This document shows positions 8,478 through 16,350 of a DNA stretch of 64,000 bases, one piece after another. This DNA comes from Pseudoroseicyclus aestuarii. GTDB taxonomy: Bacteria; Pseudomonadota; Alphaproteobacteria; Rhodobacterales; Rhodobacteraceae. The notes under the pieces are model-generated. The model made no database searches, was not told the origin of the DNA, and saw nothing but the letters and a program-made list of their open reading frames with translations. The translations under genes were made by a program, and so were the position numbers. Each line of letters opens with the position of its first letter. Position 1 is the stretch's first letter. The stretch is from contig NZ_QJTE01000002.1 in assembly GCF_003217255.1 (NCBI RefSeq), positions 744,001 to 808,000 of the forward strand, given 5' to 3'.

Positions 8478-8882
8478 TCTTCTCTTGGACAGCACCAGAT
8501 ACGCCGGCTTCTCTCGTCAGAGGCATTGCCTCTGCCACGCAGACGGGCGCTGTCTTGCCGGCTTCGGGGAGCCAGGCTGCTTCAGCGCTTCGGTGTGGGG
8601 CGGCCAGGTCTCGGTCTTGTATCCTGAACGGGTGGGTCTGCTCATGCAGACTGGGTAGGACGTTGGGCCCACCTCACCCAGCCCTTGCTCAACGAAGCAC
8701 ACCGCCTGTCGATGCAACGAGATGGCGCAGGGCTCCCGTTGCGAGCGACGGGAGGATGCCCGTGCCGCGCCGCCTTTGGCGCCGCTGTCGCTATGGTGAT
8801 AGCACGGGGTCGCGGCCCGTGTTGCCAGGCCGGCGGCGCGCCCCTAGGAGGCGGGCTGCATCCGCACCGAACGAGGACCGAT
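8478..8882. other. 405-base region between tRNA-Ala and the mscS-family gene
   Basis: I see no credible gene here. The first ~220 bases look less GC-biased than the flanks. CTGGGT (about 8650) and ACCCAG (about 8675) can pair around TAGGACGTTGGGCCC, forming a hairpin near 8650-8682. A tRNA 3' end followed by unusual DNA is a common footprint of an old integration, but no integrase or repeated tRNA end is visible. The last ~60 bases supply the leader of the mscS-family gene. Confidence 0.4.
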
Positions 8883-11324
8883 GTGAAACCAGTCGCCCGT
8901 GCCCTCCTGCTGCTCGCGCTCCTGCTGCCCATCGCGCAGGGCGCCTGGGCGCAGTCCGTCCTGGCGCCATCCGCCCAGCAGAGCGAGGCCGCAGACCCGC
9001 AGGCCCCCGCCGATCCGATGGCGGCGCTGCTGTCGGTGCTGCAGGACGATGCCGCGCGCGAGAAGCTAATCGCAGAGTTGCAGCAGGCCGGCGCGGACAC
9101 CGCCGAGGCCGCCGCGGCTCCGGACGAGGAGGTGCCGGTCCTCTCGCTGGCGCGGCAGCTAGCCGTCGTCACGCAAGGGGTGGCTGAAGGCGTGGCAGCC
9201 CAGGCGCAGGGCCTCTGGGCGACGCTGCGCAGCATCCCCGACGCCTTCACTGGCCTGGGCAACTGGGACGTCGGGCTGGTGGCGGAATTGCTGGGCGATC
9301 TGGTGGTGGTGATCGCCGTAACCGTGGCGGTCTTCGTGCTGCTGCGGCGGTCGGCCCTGCCGCTTTACCGGCGGCTGGGGGCGAGGGCGCGCAGCGCCAG
9401 CTGGGGGCGCCGGATACTGATCTTCCTCGGGGCCGAGACAGTCGATCTCGTGACGGTGCTGGCGGCCTGGGCGCTGGGCTATGCCGCGATGCTCGTCGGG
9501 TTCGGCGATTACGGCGAGATCGGGCTGCGGCAGGTGCTGTACCTGAACGCCTTCCTGGTGGTCGAGGGGATCAAGGTGGTGCTGCGGCTCGTGCTTTCGC
9601 CCGCCACCGGGGACATGCGGCCGCTGCCGCTGGCGGATCGCCCGGCACAGCTGATCTACCGCCTGCTGGCCATGGTGGTGACCCTGACCGGCTATGGCCA
9701 GCTGCTGCTGGTGCCGGTCCTCAATGCCAATACCTCTCTCGCGGCGGGGCGCAGTCTCTCGGCGCTGATCTCGATGATCGTCCTGCTGGTCGTCAGCCTC
9801 TCCGTGCTGCGCCACCGGCGCGCGGTCGCGGGCTGGCTGCTGGAGCAGGGGCGCACCCCCGTTCCCCCGGGCGCGGAGCCCGTCGTCGCCGATCCGCTGG
9901 CCGAGGGGCCGGAGGGCGAGGCAGAGGACGCCTCGGCCGAGGAAGAGCCGGTGATGCGGCCGCTGTCTCAGACCCCGGGCACCGCCAGCTTCGAAGGGCC
10001 GCCCGCCCCGGAGGACGAGGCGCCTTCCTACCGGCCCTCGCGCTCGGGCGCCTTCGCGACGCTGGCGCTGAACTGGCATTGGCTGGCGCTGGCTTGGCTC
10101 GCCTTCATCGGCGTGACGATCCTCACCCGCCCGCCGGGCGCGGTAGCCCAGGCCATCGGCGCCTCCGGGCGGGTGGTGCTGGTGGTGGTCGTCGGTCTGA
10201 TCGTCTCCGGCCTGCTGGGCCGGGCGATCGCCCGCGGGCTTTACCTGCCCGATCACGTGAAGGCGCGGCTGCCCCTGCTCGAGCGGCGGCTGAACGGCTT
10301 CGTGCCGCGGGTGCTCATGGTGCTGCGCGTGCTGATCGCCGTCGTCGTGGTTGCCGTCGTGCTGGATACGCTGTCGATCGTCGATACCAGCGGCTGGCTG
10401 CAAAGCCGCGTCGGCCTGCGCCTCTCGGCCGGGGTGCTGAGCGTGGGGGCGATCATCCTCGCCAGCTTCGTGCTCTGGCTCGGTCTCAGCTCCTGGGTCG
10501 ACTACCGGCTGAACCCGGATTTCGGCTCTGTCCCGACGGCGCGCGAGCAGACCCTGCTGACGCTGCTGCGCAACGCCGCGACCATCGCCATCGTGGTGCT
10601 GACGCTGATGTTCGCCCTGTCGCAGATCGGCCTCGACATCGCGCCGCTGCTGGCCTCGGCCGGTGTGCTGGGCCTCGCCATCGGCTTCGGGGCACAGAAG
10701 CTGGTGCAGGACATCATCACCGGCATCTTCATCCAGTTCGAGAATGCCATCAACGTCGGTGACGTCGTCACCGCCGGCGGCATCACCGGCGTGGTCGAGA
10801 AGCTGACCGTCCGCTCGGTCAGCCTGCGCGACCTGCAGGGCCTCTATCACCTGATCCCCTTCAGCTCGGTCGACCTGGTGTCGAACTACACGCGCGATTT
10901 CTCCTACTACGTGCTCGACATGGGCGTGGCCTACCGCGAGGACGTGGGCGAGGCGAAGCAGGCGCTCTTCGATGCCTTCGACGAGCTGCAGAAGGACCCG
11001 GAGAACGGCCCCTTCCTGACCAGCGAGCTGGAATGGTTCGGCCTTGATGCCTTCGGCGACAGCGCCGTCGTGCTGAAGTGCCGGATCAAGACCCTGCCGG
11101 GCAAGCAGTGGGGCGTCGGGCGGGCCTACAACGAGATCGTCAAGCGCATCTTCGACGAGCGCGGCATAGAGATCCCCTTCCCGCACCAGACGCTGTACTT
11201 CGGCGAGACGAAGGCCGGCCGCACCCAGACGCTGCATCTGGCACAGGACGGGGCGACAGGGGGCGCCGAGGCCGACCGCGACTCCTCGGCAGGCGACGAG
11301 GCCCCCGGCGCGCAGCCCGGCTGA
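8883..11324 (+). CDS. Large MscS-family mechanosensitive ion channel
   Basis: This is an 813-aa inner-membrane protein. The start is GTG 8883 (VKPVARALLLLALLLP), which gives a clean signal peptide ending AWAQ; the earlier in-frame ATG adds a non-signal Arg-rich stretch. Residues ~20-130 are a periplasmic Ala/Glu-rich part with a possible coiled coil. Roughly ten hydrophobic segments follow, interrupted by an acidic cytoplasmic loop around residues 330-370. The C-terminal MscS domain begins near 590, with the pore-lining helix LLASAGVLGLAIGFGAQKLV and the beta domain NAINVGDVVTAGGITGVVEK. MscS-like proteins open under membrane tension and release solutes during hypo-osmotic shock. The long form is similar in design to YbdG/MscK-type channels. 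It converges on cheD. Confidence 0.9.
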   Translation: MKPVARALLLLALLLPIAQGAWAQSVLAPSAQQSEAADPQAPADPMAALLSVLQDDAAREKLIAELQQAGADTAEAAAAPDEEVPVLSLARQLAVVTQGVAEGVAAQAQGLWATLRSIPDAFTGLGNWDVGLVAELLGDLVVVIAVTVAVFVLLRRSALPLYRRLGARARSASWGRRILIFLGAETVDLVTVLAAWALGYAAMLVGFGDYGEIGLRQVLYLNAFLVVEGIKVVLRLVLSPATGDMRPLPLADRPAQLIYRLLAMVVTLTGYGQLLLVPVLNANTSLAAGRSLSALISMIVLLVVSLSVLRHRRAVAGWLLEQGRTPVPPGAEPVVADPLAEGPEGEAEDASAEEEPVMRPLSQTPGTASFEGPPAPEDEAPSYRPSRSGAFATLALNWHWLALAWLAFIGVTILTRPPGAVAQAIGASGRVVLVVVVGLIVSGLLGRAIARGLYLPDHVKARLPLLERRLNGFVPRVLMVLRVLIAVVVVAVVLDTLSIVDTSGWLQSRVGLRLSAGVLSVGAIILASFVLWLGLSSWVDYRLNPDFGSVPTAREQTLLTLLRNAATIAIVVLTLMFALSQIGLDIAPLLASAGVLGLAIGFGAQKLVQDIITGIFIQFENAINVGDVVTAGGITGVVEKLTVRSVSLRDLQGLYHLIPFSSVDLVSNYTRDFSYYVLDMGVAYREDVGEAKQALFDAFDELQKDPENGPFLTSELEWFGLDAFGDSAVVLKCRIKTLPGKQWGVGRAYNEIVKRIFDERGIEIPFPHQTLYFGETKAGRTQTLHLAQDGATGGAEADRDSSAGDEAPGAQPG

Positions 11325-11345
11325 GGGCACCATGCCGCCGGGCCC

Positions 11346-11381
11346 GCTGCCCGCCCTGCGCCGCGGCCCGGGGCGGGCAGC
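11346..11381. terminator. GC-rich hairpin between convergent mscS-family gene and cheD
   Basis: A perfect 10-bp stem CTGCCCGCCC (11347-11356) / GGGCGGGCAG (11371-11380) lies in the 72-base convergent gap, with possible extension by outer G/C pairs. There is no T-run on either strand. It could end both transcripts with Rho or protect their 3' ends. Confidence 0.5.
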
Positions 11382-11396
11382 CGCGGGCCGGTGCCG

Positions 11397-11918
11397 TCAG
11401 AACAGCGTGATATCCGGGGCCGGCGCGGCCGGCTTCGGCGGGGCGGGGGTGACCGGCGGGGCCTGCTGGATCGGCACCAGCATCTGCCGGACCTCTCCCG
11501 TCGTCGGAATGAAGCGAAGGCGCCGCGCGGCGGCGCCGCCGACGCTCTCACCGCGAATGGGAATGCCCTCTCGCGACAGGAAGTCGCGGCCGAACCGGAC
11601 GTTGCGGTCGCCGATGTTCTCGAAGCTGCCGGTGACGGTGACATGCGCGCCGCCAAAGAGCTTGGCCTCGAAATTGGAGCGACGGGCGCCGTTCTTGAGC
11701 AGCGCGTTGATCATCAGTTCCATCAGGTGGACCCCGTAGCGCGCCGTCCCGTTGGAGGTGCGGGTATCGCCGGGCAGGAGGTAGTGGTTCATCCCGCCGA
11801 CCCCCGCGACACGGTCGTAAAGGCAGACCGCGACGCAGGAGCCAAGGATCGTGTTCATCTGCACCTCGCTGTCGCAGGAGGTCGCGTAATCGCCCTGGAT
11901 CACGGTGACACTTCTCAT
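11397..11918 (-). CDS. cheD: Chemoreceptor glutamine deamidase CheD
   Basis: A 173-aa CheD. Catalytic Cys28 sits in TILGSCVAVCLYD and catalytic His45 in GGMNHYLLPG, matching the CheD active site. The central FGGAHVTVTGSFENIGDRN block is also typical. A Pro/Ala-rich tail of about 25 residues follows. CheD deamidates glutamines on chemoreceptors and in some species interacts with a CheY phosphatase. The start is the ATG at 11918; the longer open frame upstream is Arg/Pro-rich noise. It is the last gene of the che operon, about 100 bases after cheB. Confidence 0.93.
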   Translation of the reverse strand: MRSVTVIQGDYATSCDSEVQMNTILGSCVAVCLYDRVAGVGGMNHYLLPGDTRTSNGTARYGVHLMELMINALLKNGARRSNFEAKLFGGAHVTVTGSFENIGDRNVRFGRDFLSREGIPIRGESVGGAAARRLRFIPTTGEVRQMLVPIQQAPPVTPAPPKPAAPAPDITLF

Positions 11919-12015
11919 CGCAGGGCCCTCTCGCTGGACTGGAGCGCCTGATGCACGGGGCCGCCGCGGCGGCCAGCCGCCCCTTGGCAAAGGCACGGCA
12001 GTGTCGTGTTGCGGG

Positions 12016-13008
12016 TCATGCGCGGCAGGCCTTCAGAAGGCGCGACCCGATCTGCGACAGCGGCAGCTGCTCCTCCGCGGCGCCGATCTCCCAGGCGACA
12101 CGCGGCATGCCGTAGACCACGGCTGAGGCCTCGTCCTGCGCGATGGTTCGGGCGCCGCCCTGCCGCAGGGCCAGAAGCCCTTCGGCGCCGTCGCGGCCCA
12201 TGCCGGTCAGGATCGCGGCGACGCAATGCTGCGCCAGAGGCCGTGCCGAGGTGAAGAGCGCATCCACCGAAGGGACGTGACCGGAGATCGGCGGACCCTG
12301 CCGAAGGCAGAGGCGCGGCGGCGTTCCCCGCGCCAGTTCAAGGTGCTCGCCGCCGCCCGGGGCCATGTAGACATGGCCGCCTTGCACCGGCATGCCATCG
12401 GTCGCGGCGACGACGCGCGGCGGGATCTGGCTGTCGAGCAGGCGGATCAGGCTGGCGGCAAAAGCGGCGCCGGTGTGCTGCAGGACCACGACCGGAGGGC
12501 AGTCGGCCGGAAACTGCGTCAGCAGCTTCAGCAGGGCATCGACGCCGCCGGTGGAAGAACCGATCAGGATCAGCTTCTGCGGATCGAAGGCCTGCGCAGG
12601 CTCCACCTGCTTAGTCGTCGGCTTGACGCGAGCTGCCTTGATCGGGCGGGTCCGGCGCTGCCGGCGGATCAGGTCGAAGAACTCCTCGGCTTCCGGCTCC
12701 GTCCGCAGCAGCGCCAGCCCCGGCCGCGACCGAACCGTCGCCCCGGCCGAGGCGCCGTCGGCCGCCGCGGCCAGCACCAGGCACCCGATACCTTCCGCGT
12801 CGAGGAGGGCGCCGAGGCAGTCGAACTCCTCCGCGGCGGCCAATTCGGCGGAAATGACGACGACATCGGGTCGCAGGTGTTCTGCGGCGTCCCAGGTCTC
12901 CGTCAGGTCCCGGGCCGTCGCCACGAGGTGCAGCCCATCGCCGGACTTCAGCCGGGCCTCGAGCCGGCCGCGACGAACGGGAAGGGAATGGGCCAGAAGC
13001 ACATCCAT
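12016..13008 (-). CDS. cheB: CheB-type protein-glutamate methylesterase with degenerate receiver domain
   Basis: This 330-aa protein has an N-terminal CheY-like fold (residues 1-118) and a C-terminal methylesterase (about 143-330). The catalytic triad is present: Ser152 in LIGSSTGG, His178 in VVLQHTG, Asp273 in TGMGRDGAEG. The receiver has lost its phosphorylation pocket. Where CheB normally has the Asp pair near residues 6-8 it reads LLAHS, and where the phospho-acceptor Asp should be it reads VVVISAEL, with Ser53. The normal Thr/Lys switch residues are also not evident. The esterase would therefore not be controlled by CheA phosphorylation in the usual way. CheB removes methyl groups added by CheR to the MCP. 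It lies 19 bases after the MCP gene. Confidence 0.93.
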   Translation of the reverse strand: MDVLLAHSLPVRRGRLEARLKSGDGLHLVATARDLTETWDAAEHLRPDVVVISAELAAAEEFDCLGALLDAEGIGCLVLAAAADGASAGATVRSRPGLALLRTEPEAEEFFDLIRRQRRTRPIKAARVKPTTKQVEPAQAFDPQKLILIGSSTGGVDALLKLLTQFPADCPPVVVLQHTGAAFAASLIRLLDSQIPPRVVAATDGMPVQGGHVYMAPGGGEHLELARGTPPRLCLRQGPPISGHVPSVDALFTSARPLAQHCVAAILTGMGRDGAEGLLALRQGGARTIAQDEASAVVYGMPRVAWEIGAAEEQLPLSQIGSRLLKACRA

Positions 13009-13027
13009 CCTACAGGCGCCTCACTTC

Positions 13028-15457
13028 CTAGAACTGTTCCCAGACGGCGTCGTCCGACCCGGCGCCCGCGGCGGCGCTTTTCTTCGCGCCCCCGCCAGAG
13101 CCTGCGCCGCCCGCCGATCCCGACGAGGTGGGGGCGTCGACCAGCCGAAGCTCAGGCTTGGCACGGCTGCTGACGAAACTGCCGGCCTTCGACGGCGCGG
13201 TCGCGGCGACTCGCGTGCCGGGCGCCGAGGCCAGAGCCGCGGATGTCTTGCCGCCCCCGGCGCCGGACGGCAGGGTGAAGCGGGCAACCAGCTGTTTCAG
13301 ATCATCCGCCTCGCCGCGCATCGCGTGGCTCGCGGCGGTCGATTCCTCGACCATGGCCGCGTTCTGCTGCGTGACCTGGTCGAGGTGGATGACGCCGGTG
13401 TTGATCTCGTCGAGGCCGGTGGACTGCTCCTTGGCGCCGCGCGCGATGTCGGAGACGAGGCCGACGATTCCCTCGACCCGATCGACGACATCGGTCAGGG
13501 CCGAGCCCGCCTTGCCGACGAGCCCCACGCCGTCCTGAACCTGGCGCGCGCTGTCGCTGATCAGGGTCTTGATCTCCTTGGCGGCATCCGAGCTGCGCTG
13601 GGCGAGGGCCCGCACTTCCGAGGCGACGACCGCGAAGCCGCGACCGGCCTCGCCGGCCCGGGCCGCCTCGACGCCGGCGTTCAGCGCCAGCAGGTTGGTC
13701 TGGAAGGCGATGTCGTCGATGACGCCGATGATCTGGCCGATCTCGTCCGAGCTGCGCTCGATCGCGTTCATCGACTCCACAGCCTGCTGCACGACGGCCC
13801 CCTGACGCACGGCCTCTTCTCGGGTGTCGCTCACGATCTTCTCGACCTCCGAGGCACGCTCTGCCGCGGTCTTCACGCTCTGCGTCAGCTCGTCGAGGGC
13901 GGCGGCGGTCTCCTCCAGCGTCGCGGCCTGGCTCTCGGTGCGGCGCGACAGGTCGTCGGAGGCCGAGCTGATCTCGCCCGCGTGGTTGCCGATCCCGCCG
14001 GCGTTGCGCACCACCTCGCTGATGACCTCGGAGAGGCCGCCGACCGCGCGGTTGTAGTTCTTTCGCAGGGCCTCGTATTCCTCGGGGAAAGGCTCCTCGA
14101 TCGGCTGGGCGAGGTTGCCGCCCGCCAGCGACTCGAGGCCGACGCTGAGCGCTTCGACGATCCGCCGCTGCTCGGCCATCTTCGCCTCGCGCCGGGCCTC
14201 GATCTTCTCGTTTTCGCGAAGGACATCGCGGTACTTGAGCAGCGCCGTCGCCACTTGACCGATTTCGTCGCCACGGTCGGCGGCGCGCGGATTGACGTCG
14301 TAGTCGCCCTCGGCGACGCGCCGCATCGTTTCGGTCAGCTTCTGCATCGGTACCGTCATGGTGCGCGAGAGATACCAGCCGATGGCGCAGGCCAGGATGG
14401 TGCTGACGATGGCGACCGCGGCCTCGATCAGCATTTCGCGCTGGACCGGGGCCAGAAGCTCCTCGAGATCCTGCTGGATGATGAGACCCCAGTCGAGCCC
14501 CATCAGGCTGATCGGCTGGCTCAGCGTGGCGACGGGCGCGCCGCCGAGGCCGATTCCGTCGAAGGTCCAGTAGCTGTCACCCGTCTCGATCGCCTGCACC
14601 TGCGCGTGATCCGGCAGCTGCTGCAGGGCGGAAAGGCCGCCGGCGCCCTCCGTGCCGCTGCGGGCAAGTCCGTCTTCCCCCGCGACCAGGATCAGGCCGG
14701 TGGTGCCGAGACCGGCCGCGGACTGGCCCTGCGTGTAGAGCGGTCCGGTCGGAATCTGATAGGCCAGCACGCCGCCCAGGTCGCCATTGCTGTAATGGAT
14801 CGGCGCGGCCATGAACATCGCCGGCGCGCCGTCGCTGGGGCCGTAGGGCGCCATATCGGTCAGGATCGTGGTGTCGGGCGGCGCGGAAGCGGCCCTCTCA
14901 AAGGCCTCCGCGAGGCCGGAGGAGGCGAGCTGCCCGGTGCGCAGGTCACCGAGGTAGTCGCTCTCCTTGTAGCTGCTGTAGACGATCCGGCCCTCGGGCG
15001 AGATCAGGAAGACATCATAGAGATCGTAGGCCTCGGCCAGCTCGACGAAATTGGGGTGGAACCGGGCATGCACGGCGCCATAGGGCGACGGATCCTCCGG
15101 CTGCAGCCGCCTCAGCCGCGTTTCGGCATCGCCGCTGGCGAAGTCCTGGATCAGGGAGTTGCGAAACGCGTCATCGCTGTTGTCCAGGGCAAGCTGGAAC
15201 TGCAGCATGGCGGCCCGTGTCGACGAGGCGTCGGATTGCACGACCGCGCTGGCACTGAGGGAATCGAGCCACTGGTTCAGCTTGACCGTGAAGTCGTGAG
15301 CGATGAGCCGGTAGGTCCGCTCGGTATCCATCTGCACCGCGCGGCGAAATTCGATGAACCCCAAGGTCGCGACGCTCGCGCTGACCATCAGACACAGGAC
15401 GGCGATCATCGCAGGCATCTTGATGCCGATCGCAATTCGGTCGAACTTCCTGATCAT
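13028..15457 (-). CDS. Membrane methyl-accepting chemotaxis protein
   Basis: An 809-aa chemoreceptor. TM1 is about residues 13-36, a large periplasmic double-Cache-like sensor spans about 45-335 (PEGRIVYSSYKE, YSNGDLGGVLAYQIP), TM2 about 343-362, HAMP about 363-416, and a cytoplasmic signalling domain about 470-735. The hairpin tip is well conserved (IGVIDDIAFQTNLLALNAGV, EAARAGEAGRGFAVVASEVR). The protein ends VWEQF, preceded by a flexible Gly/Ala/Ser-rich linker, like the NWETF docking peptide of E. coli Tsr/Tar that recruits CheR or CheB. The start ATG 15457 has a GAGGA eight bases upstream. It is the only MCP in the window and sits between the CheZ-like gene and cheB. The ligand is unknown; Cache domains commonly bind amino or organic acids. 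Confidence 0.95.
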   Translation of the reverse strand: MIRKFDRIAIGIKMPAMIAVLCLMVSASVATLGFIEFRRAVQMDTERTYRLIAHDFTVKLNQWLDSLSASAVVQSDASSTRAAMLQFQLALDNSDDAFRNSLIQDFASGDAETRLRRLQPEDPSPYGAVHARFHPNFVELAEAYDLYDVFLISPEGRIVYSSYKESDYLGDLRTGQLASSGLAEAFERAASAPPDTTILTDMAPYGPSDGAPAMFMAAPIHYSNGDLGGVLAYQIPTGPLYTQGQSAAGLGTTGLILVAGEDGLARSGTEGAGGLSALQQLPDHAQVQAIETGDSYWTFDGIGLGGAPVATLSQPISLMGLDWGLIIQQDLEELLAPVQREMLIEAAVAIVSTILACAIGWYLSRTMTVPMQKLTETMRRVAEGDYDVNPRAADRGDEIGQVATALLKYRDVLRENEKIEARREAKMAEQRRIVEALSVGLESLAGGNLAQPIEEPFPEEYEALRKNYNRAVGGLSEVISEVVRNAGGIGNHAGEISSASDDLSRRTESQAATLEETAAALDELTQSVKTAAERASEVEKIVSDTREEAVRQGAVVQQAVESMNAIERSSDEIGQIIGVIDDIAFQTNLLALNAGVEAARAGEAGRGFAVVASEVRALAQRSSDAAKEIKTLISDSARQVQDGVGLVGKAGSALTDVVDRVEGIVGLVSDIARGAKEQSTGLDEINTGVIHLDQVTQQNAAMVEESTAASHAMRGEADDLKQLVARFTLPSGAGGGKTSAALASAPGTRVAATAPSKAGSFVSSRAKPELRLVDAPTSSGSAGGAGSGGGAKKSAAAGAGSDDAVWEQF

Positions 15458-15544
15458 CGCAAATCCTCGTGCTGGACCCCCAAGAGGCTCGGGGGAGAGA
15501 TGTCGCAGCAGCATGGGCCCGCGACGTTGAGAAATGACTAAGAC

Positions 15545-15562
15545 GGCCCCGGGCGGGGCCGC
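15545..15562 (-). other. Intercistronic hairpin between CheZ-like gene and MCP gene
   Basis: CGGCCCC (15545-15551) and GGGGCCG (15556-15562) form a 7-bp stem with a 4-base loop, 14 bases beyond the stop of the CheZ-like gene. The minus strand then reads TCTTAGTCATTTC, too weak a T-run for a full terminator. It may reduce transcription or stability of the distal mcp-cheB-cheD part. Confidence 0.45.
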
Positions 15563-15575
15563 AGATTGCGCGGGG

Positions 15576-15956
15576 CTAGAACAGCTCCGGCCGCGCCGGG
15601 CCCTGCGGGGGCGCGGCGCCGCGTTGCGCGGGATCGAGGGCGGCTCGCATCTCGCGTAGCCTCAGGCTTGAGAGGGCAGGACGCAGATCGAGCCTTTCGT
15701 CGCCCTCGAGCGCGCCGGACAGGCCGGCGAGAAAGGCCGCGAGATCGTCCATCGACTGCTGAACGAGGTCGATCGCCTGCAGCGTGCTGCCGTTGCCTCC
15801 CGTGGCCATGCGGCCAGCCTTCGGCACGGCCTCCGCCGCGGGCGGAAAGAGGCTTCCCTCGACCCCGTTTAGAAGCTGGCGCAGGCGCAGCGTCTCGCCT
15901 GCCGCGAGGCCGAGAACCTCTCGCAGCAGGGGCTCGTGTCCCGGACGCTCCGTCAC
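15576..15956 (-). CDS. Small che-operon protein with CheZ-like active-site motif
   Basis: A 126-aa protein with no family I can name with certainty. It starts at a GTG overlapping the cheY stop (GTGA), so it is translationally coupled to cheY. It is predicted mainly helical. Residues 58-77 read STLQAIDLVQQSMDDLAAFL. The D-x-x-x-Q spacing (Asp63, Gln67 in DLVQQ) equals that of the catalytic DLTGQ of E. coli CheZ, where the Asp and Gln promote CheY-P hydrolysis. The protein ends in a Pro-rich tail RPELF, reminiscent of the C-terminal CheY-binding tail of CheZ. I infer a remote CheZ-like CheY-P phosphatase or CheT-type factor. It could instead be an uncharacterised chemotaxis accessory protein. 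Confidence 0.7.
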   Translation of the reverse strand: MTERPGHEPLLREVLGLAAGETLRLRQLLNGVEGSLFPPAAEAVPKAGRMATGGNGSTLQAIDLVQQSMDDLAAFLAGLSGALEGDERLDLRPALSSLRLREMRAALDPAQRGAAPPQGPARPELF

Positions 15957-16339
15957 AGCCGGCCCACGACCTGTTCGATGCTCTTCTTCATCGATTCTGT
16001 GGTGAAGGGCTTCTTGATCATGTTGTTCAGGCCGAGCGCCGCGGCCTTCTGGATCAGCTGCGGATTCGGACTTCCGGTGACCAGGATGAAGCCGATCTTG
16101 GCGGTCGACTTGTTCTCGCGCAGGGCCTTGAGCAGGCCCAGGCCGTCGAGACCCGGCATGTTGAGATCCGACAGGACTAGGTGCACGGGCTGCGCGGCCA
16201 GGGACTGGAACGCGGCCTTGCCGTCGTTCTCGGTCCTGATCTTCCACACGCCCATCTCTTCGAGGCAGTTGGTAACGATGCCGCGGCTGGTGGACATGTC
16301 GTCCACGACCATGACGGTGAGCGAGTCCTTGAGGCTCAT
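15953..16339 (-). CDS. cheY: CheY-type response regulator
   Basis: A 128-aa single-domain receiver. The acidic pair is in VMVVDDMSTSR (Asp13, Asp14), the phospho-acceptor Asp is in LVLSDLNMPGLDG (about residue 58), the switch Thr is in FILVTGS, and the conserved Lys in MIKKPF. All residues needed for phosphorylation by CheA are present. It lies between cheR and the CheZ-like gene, which overlaps its stop. It could control the flagellar motor or act as a phosphate sink; two CheY genes in one operon is common in alphaproteobacteria. Confidence 0.94.
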   Translation of the reverse strand: MSLKDSLTVMVVDDMSTSRGIVTNCLEEMGVWKIRTENDGKAAFQSLAAQPVHLVLSDLNMPGLDGLGLLKALRENKSTAKIGFILVTGSPNPQLIQKAAALGLNNMIKKPFTTESMKKSIEQVVGRL

Positions 16340-16350
16340 CTTCGTGTCTC

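Noticed and set aside
11397-11996. Longer cheD starting at 11996
   Set aside because: The added 26 residues are Arg/Pro-rich without CheD similarity; the ATG at 11918 starts at the conserved N-terminus.
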